Assembly (NCBI GenBank): GCA_042091375.1
Contig: JBELHO010000015.1
Location: forward strand, 1 to 58,699
Source: JBELHO01 sp042091375
GTDB taxonomy: Bacteria > Pseudomonadota > Gammaproteobacteria > Enterobacterales > Alteromonadaceae
Length of the DNA stretch: 58,699 nucleotides
Reading direction: 5' to 3'
In this document: positions 42,847-51,691 of the stretch, piece after piece
Position numbering within the stretch: the first letter of the stretch is position 1
How the letters are laid out: each line of letters begins with the position of its first letter
Translations under genes and position numbers: made by a program
The notes under the pieces: model-generated
Database searches by the model: none
Told to the model about the DNA's origin: nothing
Seen by the model: the letters and a program-made list of their open reading frames with translations, nothing else

Positions 42847-43083
42847 ATGGAAAACGTAGGTTTACTATATGTAGCTGCAGCCTTATTGATAGGCTTAGGC
42901 GCTTTAGGTACGGCTATTGGTTTTGGTTTACTTGGTGGCAAATTCTTAGAATCAGCTGCTCGTCAACCTGAATTAGCACCACAACTGCAAGTAAAAATGT
43001 TTATTGTTGCTGGTCTTATCGATGCGATCGCCATCATAGGTGTTGCGATGGGTCTATATATCCTATTCGTTAAAATTGGTTAA
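42847..43083 (+). CDS. atpE: ATP synthase F0 subunit c
   Basis: 78 aa (E. coli 79). Two-helix hairpin that forms the rotor ring. Glycine-rich helix 1 (GLGALGTAIGFGLLGGKFLE) leads to the polar loop ARQPE; helix 2 carries the proton-binding Asp at about residue 60 in VAGLIDAIAII. I see no clear sodium-binding signature, so H+ coupling is expected. A GGAG ribosome site precedes the ATG. Confidence 0.98.
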   Translation: MENVGLLYVAAALLIGLGALGTAIGFGLLGGKFLESAARQPELAPQLQVKMFIVAGLIDAIAIIGVAMGLYILFVKIG

Positions 43084-43132
43084 TTGAGCACAATAATTTA
43101 CTTAACCATGTTATTTAATAGGAGGTACACAA

Positions 43133-43603
43133 ATGAACGTTAATGCCACTTTTATCGGTGAAATGATCGCATTTGTCGTATTTGTAATTTTTTGTATGAA
43201 GTACGTTTGGCCACCCATTATTGGTGCCATAGAAGCGCGTCAAGCAACTATTGCTGATGGGCTTGCTGCTTCAGATCGTGCCGCCAAAGATCTTGAGTTA
43301 GCTCAACAAAAGGCTACAGCACAACTGAAAGAAGCGAAAGCGCAAGCTGCTGAAATTATTGAAGCGGCAAAAAAACGCGAAACGCAATTAGTTGAAGAAG
43401 CTGCGGTTAAGGCAAATGCCGAGAAAGAAAAAATCTTGGCAGCAGGTCATGCAGAAATAGAAACAGAACGTAATCAAGCAAAAGAAGAACTTCGTCAACA
43501 AGTTGCTGCACTTGCAGTGGTTGGTGCAGAGAAAATTCTTGAACGTTCCATTGATGCCGCTGCACATAGCGACATTTTAGATAAACTCGTAGCTGAACTT
43601 TAA
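43133..43603 (+). CDS. atpF: ATP synthase F0 subunit b
   Basis: 156 aa (E. coli 156). One N-terminal transmembrane helix (about 5-27) followed by a long Ala/Glu/Lys/Gln-rich coiled coil that forms the peripheral stalk and binds subunit delta. MNVNATFIGEMIAFVVFVIFC is close to the family start. AGGAGG precedes the ATG. It lies between atpE and atpH. Confidence 0.97.
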   Translation: MNVNATFIGEMIAFVVFVIFCMKYVWPPIIGAIEARQATIADGLAASDRAAKDLELAQQKATAQLKEAKAQAAEIIEAAKKRETQLVEEAAVKANAEKEKILAAGHAEIETERNQAKEELRQQVAALAVVGAEKILERSIDAAAHSDILDKLVAEL

Positions 43604-43618
43604 GAGAGGAATGAGCTT

Positions 43619-44152
43619 ATGTCTGAATTGACAACCGTCGCTCGTCCTTATGCTAAAGCAGCGTTTGATTTTGCTGTAGAAGCTAAAGCGATAGGATCTT
43701 GGTTAACCATGCTGAGTTTTGCCGCTGAAGTTTCTAAAGATGCAACCATAGAAGGCTATCTTTCAGGTGGTGCGTCGGTAGAGCAAGCAACAGACTTATT
43801 TATTAAAGTTTGTGGTGAGCAACTCGACAGCAATGGTCAAAACCTAATAAAGGTGATGGCTGAAAATCAACGTTTGTTGGTACTGCCACAAGTTGTTTCG
43901 CAGTTCTGCCAATTAAAGGCGGAATATGAAAAAGAAATAGCTGTGGATGTAACATCTGCTGTTAAATTAAAAGCAGCAGATAAAAAAGCAATTAGTGCCG
44001 CGCTTGAACAGCGTTTGGCTCGAAAAGTAAAGCTTAATTGTAGTGTTGATAAAACTGTGGTTTCTGGCTTGGTAATCAAGGCTGGTGACTTAGTGATAGA
44101 TGGTTCTGTACGAGGTAAACTCAACCGTCTTTCAACAACAATGCAATCTTAG
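43619..44152 (+). CDS. atpH: ATP synthase F1 subunit delta
   Basis: 177 aa (E. coli 177). Links the F1 head to the b-subunit stalk. The N-terminal VARPYAKAAFDFA and the C-terminal GLVIKAGDLVIDGSVRGKLNRLS segments are the two conserved ends of the OSCP/delta family. It lies 15 bp after atpF and 25 bp before the atpA start. Confidence 0.97.
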   Translation: MSELTTVARPYAKAAFDFAVEAKAIGSWLTMLSFAAEVSKDATIEGYLSGGASVEQATDLFIKVCGEQLDSNGQNLIKVMAENQRLLVLPQVVSQFCQLKAEYEKEIAVDVTSAVKLKAADKKAISAALEQRLARKVKLNCSVDKTVVSGLVIKAGDLVIDGSVRGKLNRLSTTMQS

Positions 44153-44177
44153 CATTCAAGAGATAAGGGAACAGAGC

Positions 44178-45719
44178 ATGCAACTGAATTCCACTGAAAT
44201 CGCTGAACTGATCAAAAAGAGAATTGAACAGTTTGACGTTGTCAGCGAAGCTCGTAATGAAGGTACTATCGTATCAGTAACAGATGGTATTATTCGCATC
44301 CACGGTCTTGCAGATGTTATGCAAGGTGAGATGATAGAACTTCCTGGTAGCCGTTTCGCTATCGCTTTAAACCTTGACCGTGATTCGGTCGGTGCGGTAG
44401 TTATGGGTCCTTATGCGGACCTAGCTGAAGGCGACAAAGTAAAAGGTACTGGACGTATATTAGAAGTACCTGTAGGGCGTGGTTTATTAGGCCGCGTTGT
44501 TAACACCTTAGGTGAGCCAATTGACGGAAAAGGACCTATCGAAAACGATGGTTTTTCTCCGGTTGAAGTCGTTGCTCCAGGGGTAATAGATCGCAAGTCA
44601 GTTGATCAGCCTGTACAAACAGGTATTAAATCAATTGACTCTATGATCCCAATTGGTCGTGGTCAACGTGAATTGATCATTGGTGACCGTCAAATTGGTA
44701 AATCAGCGATAGCCCTTGATGCGATCATTAATCAAAAAGACACAGGTATTAAAAGTATTTATGTTGCCATCGGCCAAAAAGCTTCTACTGTTGCCAATGT
44801 AGTGCGCAGTTTGGAAGAGCACGGTGCACTATCAAATACTATTGTAGTTGTTGCATCTGCTTCTGAAGCGGCGGCATTACAATATTTAGCACCTTACTCT
44901 GGCTGTACCATGGGTGAATATTTCCGCGACCGCGGTGAAGATGCACTGATCGTATATGATGATTTGTCGAAGCAAGCTGTTGCCTATCGTCAAATTTCAT
45001 TGCTTTTACGTCGTCCGCCAGGTCGAGAGGCCTATCCAGGTGACGTTTTCTATCTTCACAGTCGTTTACTAGAGCGCGCTGCGCGTGTAAATGAAGCTTA
45101 CGTTGAGAAATTTACCAACGGTGAAGTAAAAGGTAAAACCGGGTCTTTGACAGCTTTGCCAATTATTGAAACCCAAGCGGGTGACGTATCGGCATTTGTA
45201 CCGACAAACGTAATTTCAATTACCGATGGTCAAATATTCCTAGAAGCTGATTTATTCAACTCGGGTATTCGCCCTGCTGTCAATGCTGGTTTATCGGTAT
45301 CGCGTGTTGGTGGTGCTGCACAAACTAAAATCATCAAGAAACTTGGTGGTGGTATTCGTTTAGCATTAGCACAATATCGCGAGTTAGCGGCATTTGCTCA
45401 GTTTGCATCAGATCTCGATGACGCAACTCGTGCACAATTAGAGCACGGACAACGCGTAACTGAATTGATGAAGCAAAAGCAATACAGCCCGTTATCGGTT
45501 GCCGAAACCGCGGTATCTTTATTCGCTGCTGAAAAAGGCTATTTAAATGACGTTGACTTAAACAAAATCACTGATTTTGAAGAAGCGTTACATAGCTATG
45601 TAAACAGTGAACAAACTGAGCTTATGGCTAAGATCAACGAAAGCGGCGGCTACGATAAAGATATCGAAGCTGGGTTAGCGCAAGCACTTGAAACATTTAA
45701 GTCAACGCAAACTTGGTAA
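44178..45719 (+). CDS. atpA: ATP synthase F1 subunit alpha
   Basis: 513 aa (E. coli 513). Regulatory nucleotide-binding subunit of the F1 hexamer. The start is set at ATG 44178 (MQLNSTEIAELIKKRI) because this matches the family N-terminus and length; an upstream in-frame start at 44100 would overlap atpH. Walker A GDRQIGKSA lies near 169-177; the arginine finger is in the LSVSRVGGAAQ segment near 370-380. It is preceded by a purine-rich AAGGGA site. Confidence 0.98.
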   Translation: MQLNSTEIAELIKKRIEQFDVVSEARNEGTIVSVTDGIIRIHGLADVMQGEMIELPGSRFAIALNLDRDSVGAVVMGPYADLAEGDKVKGTGRILEVPVGRGLLGRVVNTLGEPIDGKGPIENDGFSPVEVVAPGVIDRKSVDQPVQTGIKSIDSMIPIGRGQRELIIGDRQIGKSAIALDAIINQKDTGIKSIYVAIGQKASTVANVVRSLEEHGALSNTIVVVASASEAAALQYLAPYSGCTMGEYFRDRGEDALIVYDDLSKQAVAYRQISLLLRRPPGREAYPGDVFYLHSRLLERAARVNEAYVEKFTNGEVKGKTGSLTALPIIETQAGDVSAFVPTNVISITDGQIFLEADLFNSGIRPAVNAGLSVSRVGGAAQTKIIKKLGGGIRLALAQYRELAAFAQFASDLDDATRAQLEHGQRVTELMKQKQYSPLSVAETAVSLFAAEKGYLNDVDLNKITDFEEALHSYVNSEQTELMAKINESGGYDKDIEAGLAQALETFKSTQTW

Positions 45720-45746
45720 TTAGTTTAAGTTTTTGGAGAGATAGTC

Positions 45747-46607
45747 ATGGCCGGTGGTAAAGAGATTAAATCGAAGATCTCGAGTGTACAAAACACTCAG
45801 AAGATCACCAGTGCGATGGAAATGGTTGCAGCTTCTAAAATGCGCAAGGCGCAAGATAGTATGGCTGCGTCTCGTCCATACGCTGAGAATATGCGAAATG
45901 TGATCGGTCACATCGCGCGTGGTAACTTAGAGTATCGCCATCCATATATGGAAGAGCGTGAAGTTAAACGCGTTGGTTATATTGTTGTCTCAACAGACAG
46001 AGGTTTGTGTGGTGGTTTAAATATTAATTTATTTAAACAAACCCTTGCTGATGCTGCCCAATGGCAAGCGAAAGGCACCGAAGTTGAATTTGCTGTAGTT
46101 GGCTCTAAAGCCACTACTTTTTTCAACAACATGGGTGCTAAAGTCAGTGCACAAGTCTCTGGTTTAGGTGATAACCCTTCATTGACCGATTTGATCGGCA
46201 GTGTCAAAGTTATGTTAAACGCCTATGACAATGGAGAGATAGACAAGCTGTTTATTGTATTCAATAAATTTGTGAATACCATGACACAGTCGCCAACAAT
46301 CGATCAGCTTTTACCTTTACCCAAGTCAGATGATGACGCAATTCAACATCGCTGGGACTATATTTACGAACCCGATGCACAAGCAATACTTGAGCATTTA
46401 CTGGTTCGTTATGTAGAGTCACAGGTGTACCAAGGTGTGGTGGAAAACCTCGCTAGTGAACAAGCCGCTCGTATGGTTGCGATGAAAGCCGCAACCGACA
46501 ATGCAGGTGACTTGATCGATGATTTACAATTGGTATACAACAAAGCGCGTCAAGCAAGTATCACCCAAGAATTGAGTGAAATTTGTGCTGGCGCTGCAGC
46601 GGTGTAG
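45747..46607 (+). CDS. atpG: ATP synthase F1 subunit gamma
   Basis: 286 aa (E. coli 287). The rotating central shaft. N-terminal helix AGGKEIKSKISSVQNTQKIT and the C-terminal helix MVAMKAATDNAGDLIDDL ... YNKARQASITQELSEI are highly conserved and form the coiled-coil shaft. GGAGAG precedes the ATG; it lies 27 bp after atpA. Confidence 0.98.
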   Translation: MAGGKEIKSKISSVQNTQKITSAMEMVAASKMRKAQDSMAASRPYAENMRNVIGHIARGNLEYRHPYMEEREVKRVGYIVVSTDRGLCGGLNINLFKQTLADAAQWQAKGTEVEFAVVGSKATTFFNNMGAKVSAQVSGLGDNPSLTDLIGSVKVMLNAYDNGEIDKLFIVFNKFVNTMTQSPTIDQLLPLPKSDDDAIQHRWDYIYEPDAQAILEHLLVRYVESQVYQGVVENLASEQAARMVAMKAATDNAGDLIDDLQLVYNKARQASITQELSEICAGAAAV

Positions 46608-46652
46608 GCAAAGGTTCTTGTTAATTAGAGCAAAATTTTTTGAGGATTAAAC

Positions 46653-48038
46653 ATGAGTACAGGTAAAGTCGTCCAAATAATTGGCGCAGTTGTGGATGTA
46701 GAATTCCCACAAGATGCCGTACCTCAGGTATATGACGCGTTAAATGTAACTGAAGGTGACCTTAACGGCTTAGTACTTGAAGTACAACAGCAGTTAGGTG
46801 GTGGTGTAGTTCGCGCTATCGCTATGGGGTCTTCTGACGGTTTGCGTCGTGGTCTGAACGTAGAGAATACAGGTAAAGGGATCCAAGTTCCCGTTGGTGT
46901 TGAGACCTTAGGTCGCATTATGAACGTACTTGGTGAGCCCATTGATGAAGCAGGTCCTATTGGAGAAAAAGACCGTTGGTCTATTCACCGTGAAGCACCC
47001 GCCTATGCTGAACAAGCAATGTCAAATGAGCTATTAGAAACGGGTATCAAAGTAATCGACTTAGTCTGTCCATTCGCCAAGGGTGGTAAAGTCGGCTTAT
47101 TCGGTGGTGCCGGTGTTGGTAAAACCGTTAACATGATGGAGCTTATCCGTAACATCGCTATCGAGCACAGTGGTTATTCTGTTTTCGCCGGTGTTGGTGA
47201 GCGTACTCGTGAAGGTAACGATTTCTACCATGAAATGAACGATTCAAACGTACTTGATAAAGTATCGTTGGTTTACGGTCAAATGAATGAGCCTCCAGGT
47301 AACCGTTTACGTGTTGCTATGACAGGTTTAACCATGGCAGAAAAATTCCGTGATGAAGGTCGTGATGTATTATTTTTTGTTGATAATATTTACCGTTATA
47401 CCTTAGCGGGTACTGAGGTTTCTGCTTTGTTAGGTCGCATGCCATCAGCGGTTGGTTATCAACCGACACTTGCTGAAGAGATGGGTGTACTACAAGAGCG
47501 TATTACTTCGACTAAGAAGGGTTCAATTACTTCAATTCAAGCGGTTTATGTACCTGCTGATGATTTAACCGATCCAAGTCCAGCAACAACCTTTGCTCAC
47601 TTAGATGCAACGGTTGTACTATCGCGTTCAATTGCTGAATTGGGTATTTACCCAGCGATCGACCCGTTGGATTCTACCTCGCGTCAACTCGATCCATTAG
47701 TGGTTGGTGCCGAGCATTATGAAACCGCTCGTGGCGTTCAATCAGTACTGCAACGCTACAAAGAACTTAAAGATATTATCGCTATCTTGGGTATGGACGA
47801 ATTATCTGAAGAAGATAAACAAACCGTAGACCGTGCTCGTAAGATCCAGCGTTTCTTATCACAACCGTTCTTTGTTGCTGAAGTATTCACAGGCTCGCCT
47901 GGTAAGTATGTTTCACTTAAAGACACTATTGCTGGCTTTAAAGGCATTCTTGCTGGTGAGTACGATGATTTACCTGAGCAAGCTTTCTACATGGTTGGTT
48001 CTATTGAAGAAGCAGCTGAAAAAGCTAAAAACATGTAA
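46653..48038 (+). CDS. atpD: ATP synthase F1 subunit beta
   Basis: 461 aa (E. coli 460). The catalytic subunit. Walker A GGAGVGKTV at about 150-158, catalytic Glu in GERTREGNDFYHEM near 183, and Walker B DVLFFVDNIYRYT near 240. ALLGRMPSAVGYQPTLAEEMG near 265 is the usual beta segment. It is followed by a hairpin-containing gap and atpC. Confidence 0.98.
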   Translation: MSTGKVVQIIGAVVDVEFPQDAVPQVYDALNVTEGDLNGLVLEVQQQLGGGVVRAIAMGSSDGLRRGLNVENTGKGIQVPVGVETLGRIMNVLGEPIDEAGPIGEKDRWSIHREAPAYAEQAMSNELLETGIKVIDLVCPFAKGGKVGLFGGAGVGKTVNMMELIRNIAIEHSGYSVFAGVGERTREGNDFYHEMNDSNVLDKVSLVYGQMNEPPGNRLRVAMTGLTMAEKFRDEGRDVLFFVDNIYRYTLAGTEVSALLGRMPSAVGYQPTLAEEMGVLQERITSTKKGSITSIQAVYVPADDLTDPSPATTFAHLDATVVLSRSIAELGIYPAIDPLDSTSRQLDPLVVGAEHYETARGVQSVLQRYKELKDIIAILGMDELSEEDKQTVDRARKIQRFLSQPFFVAEVFTGSPGKYVSLKDTIAGFKGILAGEYDDLPEQAFYMVGSIEEAAEKAKNM

Positions 48039-48045
48039 TGAAGGC

Positions 48046-48081
48046 TGGCGACTAGACACGTGAATAGCGTTATAGTCGCCA
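48046..48081 (+). promoter_or_regulatory. Hairpin between atpD and atpC
   Basis: TGGCGACTA (48046-48054) and TAGTCGCCA (48073-48081) form a perfect 9-bp stem with an 18-base loop. It starts 7 bp after the atpD stop and ends 3 bp before the AGGAGG site of atpC. No T-tract follows, so it is not a terminator; it may tune epsilon expression or mRNA processing. Confidence 0.5.
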
Positions 48082-48095
48082 ATTAGGAGGTCAAG

Positions 48096-48518
48096 ATGGC
48101 AATACCCACTGTAAATCTTAATGTCGTTAGTGCTGAAGAACAATTATTTTCTGGCGCGATAGAGTCATTACAGATAACAGGTAGCGAAGGTGAATTGGGC
48201 ATTATGCCTGGGCATGCACCTTTGTTGACTTCACTGAAACCTGGCATGGCAAGAATTGTCAAAAAAGATGGTACTGAAGAAGTTATTTATCTTTCTGGCG
48301 GTATGCTTGAAGTTCAACCAAATAATGTCACTGTGCTTGCCGATGTAGCAACCCGTGTAGCAGATTTGGACGAACAGGCTGCGTTAGACGCCAAACAGCG
48401 TGCTGAAGAACATATTAACACCAATAGCGGTGATGTTGATTACGCAGAAGTAGCCGGAGAATTGGCTCGTGCAGTTGCACAGTTACGCGTTATACAAGCA
48501 GCTAAGAAAAAAGTATAA
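48096..48518 (+). CDS. atpC: ATP synthase F1 subunit epsilon
   Basis: 140 aa (E. coli 139). N-terminal beta-sandwich (about 1-85, with GSEGELGIMPGHAPLLTSLKPG near 32-53) and a C-terminal two-helix domain that can inhibit ATP hydrolysis. Last gene of the atp operon, with a strong AGGAGG ribosome site and an intrinsic terminator about 40 bp downstream. Confidence 0.97.
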   Translation: MAIPTVNLNVVSAEEQLFSGAIESLQITGSEGELGIMPGHAPLLTSLKPGMARIVKKDGTEEVIYLSGGMLEVQPNNVTVLADVATRVADLDEQAALDAKQRAEEHINTNSGDVDYAEVAGELARAVAQLRVIQAAKKKV

Positions 48519-48557
48519 ACCTTGCAAACTAGCCATATATAATGGTTTTAATGATAA

Positions 48558-48596
48558 AAAAAAGCGATTGATACTGTTTGTATCAGTCGCTTTTTT
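48558..48596 (+). terminator. Intrinsic terminator of the atp operon
   Basis: GCGATTGATAC and GTATCAGTCGC pair (one G-U pair) around loop TGTTT, flanked by AAAAAA and TTTTTT. Confidence 0.9.
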
Positions 48597-48705
48597 ATTA
48601 CCACAATGTGCTATAAATTAGCTGGTAAAAGCCAAATATACAGGTAAAATTAATAAAAATTTATGTTTAACAAACAATTTAACACATTTAAAAAACGGAA
48701 CTAAT

Positions 48706-50070
48706 ATGTCACTGTCAGTCGTCGTTCTTGCCGCGGGTAAAGGAACCCGAATGCGCTCCTCATTACCTAAAGTACTGCATCCTGTTGCTGAAAAGGCTAT
48801 GGTTGAGCATGTTATTGATGCAGCAAGACAATTAAATGCTGAAAATATATATCTGATATATGGCTTTGGTGGTGAACAGCTTAAAGCCAAAATAGTTGGT
48901 GATGATCTCAAATTTGTTGAACAAAAACAGCAGCTAGGTACAGGCCATGCGGTAGATATGGCATCGCCTTATCTACGCGACGATGAGAATGTCTTGGTGT
49001 TATATGGCGATGTGCCTTTAACCAAAGTCTCTACGTTACAAAACTTGCTGGCAGTGAAACCAGAGCAAGGTATCGGATTACTCACGGTAAACTTAACTGA
49101 TCCTACTGGATACGGTCGAATTGTCCGCAGTGATCAACAAGTGGTTGGCATCGTTGAACAAAAGGATGCCAGCGTCGAGCAACTAGAGATCAACGAAGCC
49201 AACACCGGAATATTAGTCGCCAACGGCGCTGATTTAAAACGATGGTTAAGCGGTCTTTCCAGCGATAATGCGCAAGGGGAATATTACTTAACAGACATAA
49301 TTGCCGCTTGCCACCACGAAGGTAAAACTATTGCAACATGCCACCCAGAGACAGAAGTTGAAGTTGAAGGCGCCAATAATCGCAACCAGCTGGCAGTACT
49401 GGAAAGGGCATATCAACAGCGGCAAGCCCAAGCATTAATGACAGCAGGGGCTAGCTTGCGCGATCCTGATCGCATTGATATTCGCGGCAAAGTAACCATA
49501 GGCGAAGAAGTACAAATTGATATTAACTGTATTTTTGAAGGGCAAGTCAATTTAGCCGAAGGGGTGTCGATTGGTGCTAATTGTATTTTAAAAAATTGTA
49601 CCCTTGGCGCACGAGCAATTGTAAAGCCAAACACTATTATCGAAGGGGCAACTATCGGCGAGGACTGTTCAGTGGGGCCTTTTGCTAGAATTCGTCCTGA
49701 GACGGTAATGAAAAATAACGCACATATTGGCAATTTTGTCGAGACCAAGAAAACCACCATAGGTGAAGGCAGTAAATCGGGACATCTCACTTACTTAGGT
49801 GACACTACTATAGGTAGCAATGTAAATATTGGTGCGGGCACCATAACTTGTAATTATGACGGGGTAAATAAATCTCATACCGACATAGGCGATAATGCCT
49901 TCATTGGCTCTAATAGCGCTTTGGTTGCGCCTGTCAACATTGGTACAGGGGTAACCGTAGGTGCAGGGTCGGTAATAGCTAAAGACGTCGATAGCGGCCA
50001 GTTAGCTATAGCCAGAGGTAAACAACGCAATATTAACGGCTGGCAAAGCCCCTCTAAAACAGCGAAGTAA
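48706..50070 (+). CDS. glmU: Bifunctional GlmU: glucosamine-1-phosphate acetyltransferase / GlcNAc-1-P uridyltransferase
   Basis: 454 aa (E. coli 456). The N-terminal uridyltransferase domain (1 to about 228) opens with VVVLAAGKGTRMRSSLPKVLH, and YGDVPL near 103 binds UTP/Mg. A linker leads to the C-terminal left-handed beta-helix acetyltransferase (about 250-450) with hexapeptide repeats and the acetyl-CoA-site region GSGHLTYLGD-like KSGHLTYLGD near 360 and NYDGVNKSHT near 385. Final steps to UDP-GlcNAc for peptidoglycan and LPS. glmS, the first step, is 7 kb downstream. Confidence 0.97.
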   Translation: MSLSVVVLAAGKGTRMRSSLPKVLHPVAEKAMVEHVIDAARQLNAENIYLIYGFGGEQLKAKIVGDDLKFVEQKQQLGTGHAVDMASPYLRDDENVLVLYGDVPLTKVSTLQNLLAVKPEQGIGLLTVNLTDPTGYGRIVRSDQQVVGIVEQKDASVEQLEINEANTGILVANGADLKRWLSGLSSDNAQGEYYLTDIIAACHHEGKTIATCHPETEVEVEGANNRNQLAVLERAYQQRQAQALMTAGASLRDPDRIDIRGKVTIGEEVQIDINCIFEGQVNLAEGVSIGANCILKNCTLGARAIVKPNTIIEGATIGEDCSVGPFARIRPETVMKNNAHIGNFVETKKTTIGEGSKSGHLTYLGDTTIGSNVNIGAGTITCNYDGVNKSHTDIGDNAFIGSNSALVAPVNIGTGVTVGAGSVIAKDVDSGQLAIARGKQRNINGWQSPSKTAK

Positions 50071-50421
50071 CTGACTGACCGCAGACAGCATTCAAGGGTT
50101 GCCGTTATTGGTAAATAATTGGCAACACCTGCAATATTAGTAAATATTGATAACATCGCCGCCATTTCCGATCACTACAACTTCACTTTAGCAATGTTTA
50201 TTGCTAAATCAATATAACTCAGCCGAATTCAATATAGCTCAGCTAAATTGGCGTTCGCTAAAGTACATTGGTCACTAATAACAAATCCACAGTGCATAGA
50301 GATATTAATAAATTGTACTGCTTCCTAAAATTTAGACTAAACTTTAGAAATATTAGTTCATTACAGTGAATAAGTTCAATGAACACAAGCTGTGGTAACA
50401 GATATTAAGGAAAGGTAGTCG
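50071..50421. other. glmU downstream intergenic region with hairpins and a small tandem repeat
   Basis: 351 bp. It contains a GTTGCC...GGCAAC hairpin with an inner TTATT/AATAA stem (about 50099-50130), a perfect 9-bp hairpin TTTAGCAAT-GTTT-ATTGCTAAA (50187-50208) and a 20-bp tandem pair (50209-50248). None has a T-tract long enough to be a classical terminator. No gene is seen. Confidence 0.45.
50209..50248. repeat. 20-bp tandem repeat, two copies
   Basis: TCAATATAACTCAGCCGAAT is followed at once by TCAATATAGCTCAGCTAAAT (17 of 20 identical), directly after a perfect hairpin at 50187-50208. Probably a local slip duplication. Confidence 0.6.
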
Positions 50422-50871
50422 ATGACATTATATCAATTATTGGACTTATCACTGTCGTTAAATAATCGCATCGACACCCATTGGGCGTTGTTTATTTCCG
50501 TTCATTTAGCCTTAATTGGTGGAATAATTTATGTCGATCGGCCGTTGTTTATTAAAGAAAAAATAGTCGCGGTATTAGTTTATTCTGGGTTTGCCTTTAT
50601 CAATTACTTGTTAATGCGCAATCAAACCTACTTCCTTGAGAGTTTATATCAGCAAATTTATAGCATGCAAGACCTAGCTTGCTGTACTAATAATCTCGCC
50701 GTTGAACACTTAGTAAATTGGCTAGAAGAAAACGGTATAGCGCGAATGACCGCCAGTATCTTTTATACACATCTAGTGATGTATATATTGTTGGTATTGT
50801 CTATTAGCGTCGACAAGCCGTTACCGAAAAAGCCATTACAGCAAGAGAGAGAAACGCAAACACCGCAGTGA
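50422..50871 (+). CDS. Hypothetical membrane protein
   Basis: 149 aa that I do not recognise. Three predicted transmembrane segments at about residues 22-40 (ALFISVHLALIGGIIYV), 48-65 (IVAVLVYSGFAFINYLLM) and 114-132 (THLVMYILLVLSISV), with a 48-residue loop between the second and third that holds a CC pair. The C-terminus is short, basic and glutamine-rich. A GGAAAGG ribosome site precedes the ATG, and base use is like the neighbours, so it is a real gene. It precedes the DUF3313/RND cluster with a 71-bp gap; a shared role is unproven. Confidence 0.7.
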   Translation: MTLYQLLDLSLSLNNRIDTHWALFISVHLALIGGIIYVDRPLFIKEKIVAVLVYSGFAFINYLLMRNQTYFLESLYQQIYSMQDLACCTNNLAVEHLVNWLEENGIARMTASIFYTHLVMYILLVLSISVDKPLPKKPLQQERETQTPQ

Positions 50872-50942
50872 AAGAAACGTTATTGAAATTATTACAGTAT
50901 GTTCAAAGTACTGAAGTTTAAAAAACCGAAGCGAAGGAGAAC

Positions 50943-51638
50943 ATGATGAAAGCAACAACCAAGTACATTAAATATTTAGTGATCTTTATGCTGATCAGTG
51001 GCTGTGCATCGACGCTAAAGCAACATAAATCTGGGTTTTTAGGAGATTACTCAGCGTTGCAAGACTCAGCAGAATACGAAAATGCACAAGTATACGTAGC
51101 CCCGTTATTTGGTCAACAACAGTTGGCACAGATCACAGCAATAAAACTAGTTCCGTTTGAAGTGTGGATTGAAACGGAGAACTCTGCTGGTGAAACCGTT
51201 ATAAATGCCGACTTATTAGCCAAACTGCATGTGTATTTCCACAGTACACTAAAAAAAGCCTTAACTGCAAAAAACTACCGACTTGTTGAAGAGTCAGGAC
51301 CAGGTGTACTGACCATCAGAGGGGCATTTGCAGATATTAAATTTACCGAACCCGATATGTCTGCCGCTGATCTTATTCCTATTAAATTAGTTATCAATGC
51401 CTCAAAGTCAGCTTATTTGAGTGCCACTGATCAGCGCGATGTACTCAGTCAGGTAGCTATTGAGGTGGAGTTCCTTATGGGTGACAAAGATACTAGGGTT
51501 TTTGCGATGACAGTATCAAGAGCTTTGGAAGCCAGTGTCAGTCAAGGAACTGAGGGTAATTATCAAGCAGCTGTACAAATATTTGATATTTGGATAGAAA
51601 ATTTTATTAATAAACTTGAAAAGGTAAAAGCCAATTAA
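50943..51638 (+). CDS. DUF3313 family lipoprotein
   Basis: 231 aa. Signal peptide with lipobox LISGC (lipid-modified Cys21), so an outer- or inner-membrane lipoprotein. After it, SGFLGDYSALQ is the DUF3313 hallmark; the rest is a mixed alpha/beta domain of unknown function with conserved VWIE and FADI segments. It leads 53 bp into the RND adaptor gene on the same strand, so it may belong to the efflux unit. GAAGGAG precedes the start; a second Met follows immediately. Confidence 0.8.
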   Translation: MMKATTKYIKYLVIFMLISGCASTLKQHKSGFLGDYSALQDSAEYENAQVYVAPLFGQQQLAQITAIKLVPFEVWIETENSAGETVINADLLAKLHVYFHSTLKKALTAKNYRLVEESGPGVLTIRGAFADIKFTEPDMSAADLIPIKLVINASKSAYLSATDQRDVLSQVAIEVEFLMGDKDTRVFAMTVSRALEASVSQGTEGNYQAAVQIFDIWIENFINKLEKVKAN

Positions 51639-51691
51639 CCCATATTAGGGTAAGGTATATGCCATAAAATCAATTTGTTTTGGAGCAGTAA

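Noticed and set aside
44100..44177. Extension of atpA upstream into atpH
   Set aside because: The family N-terminus and length fit ATG 44178; the extension is only open frame.
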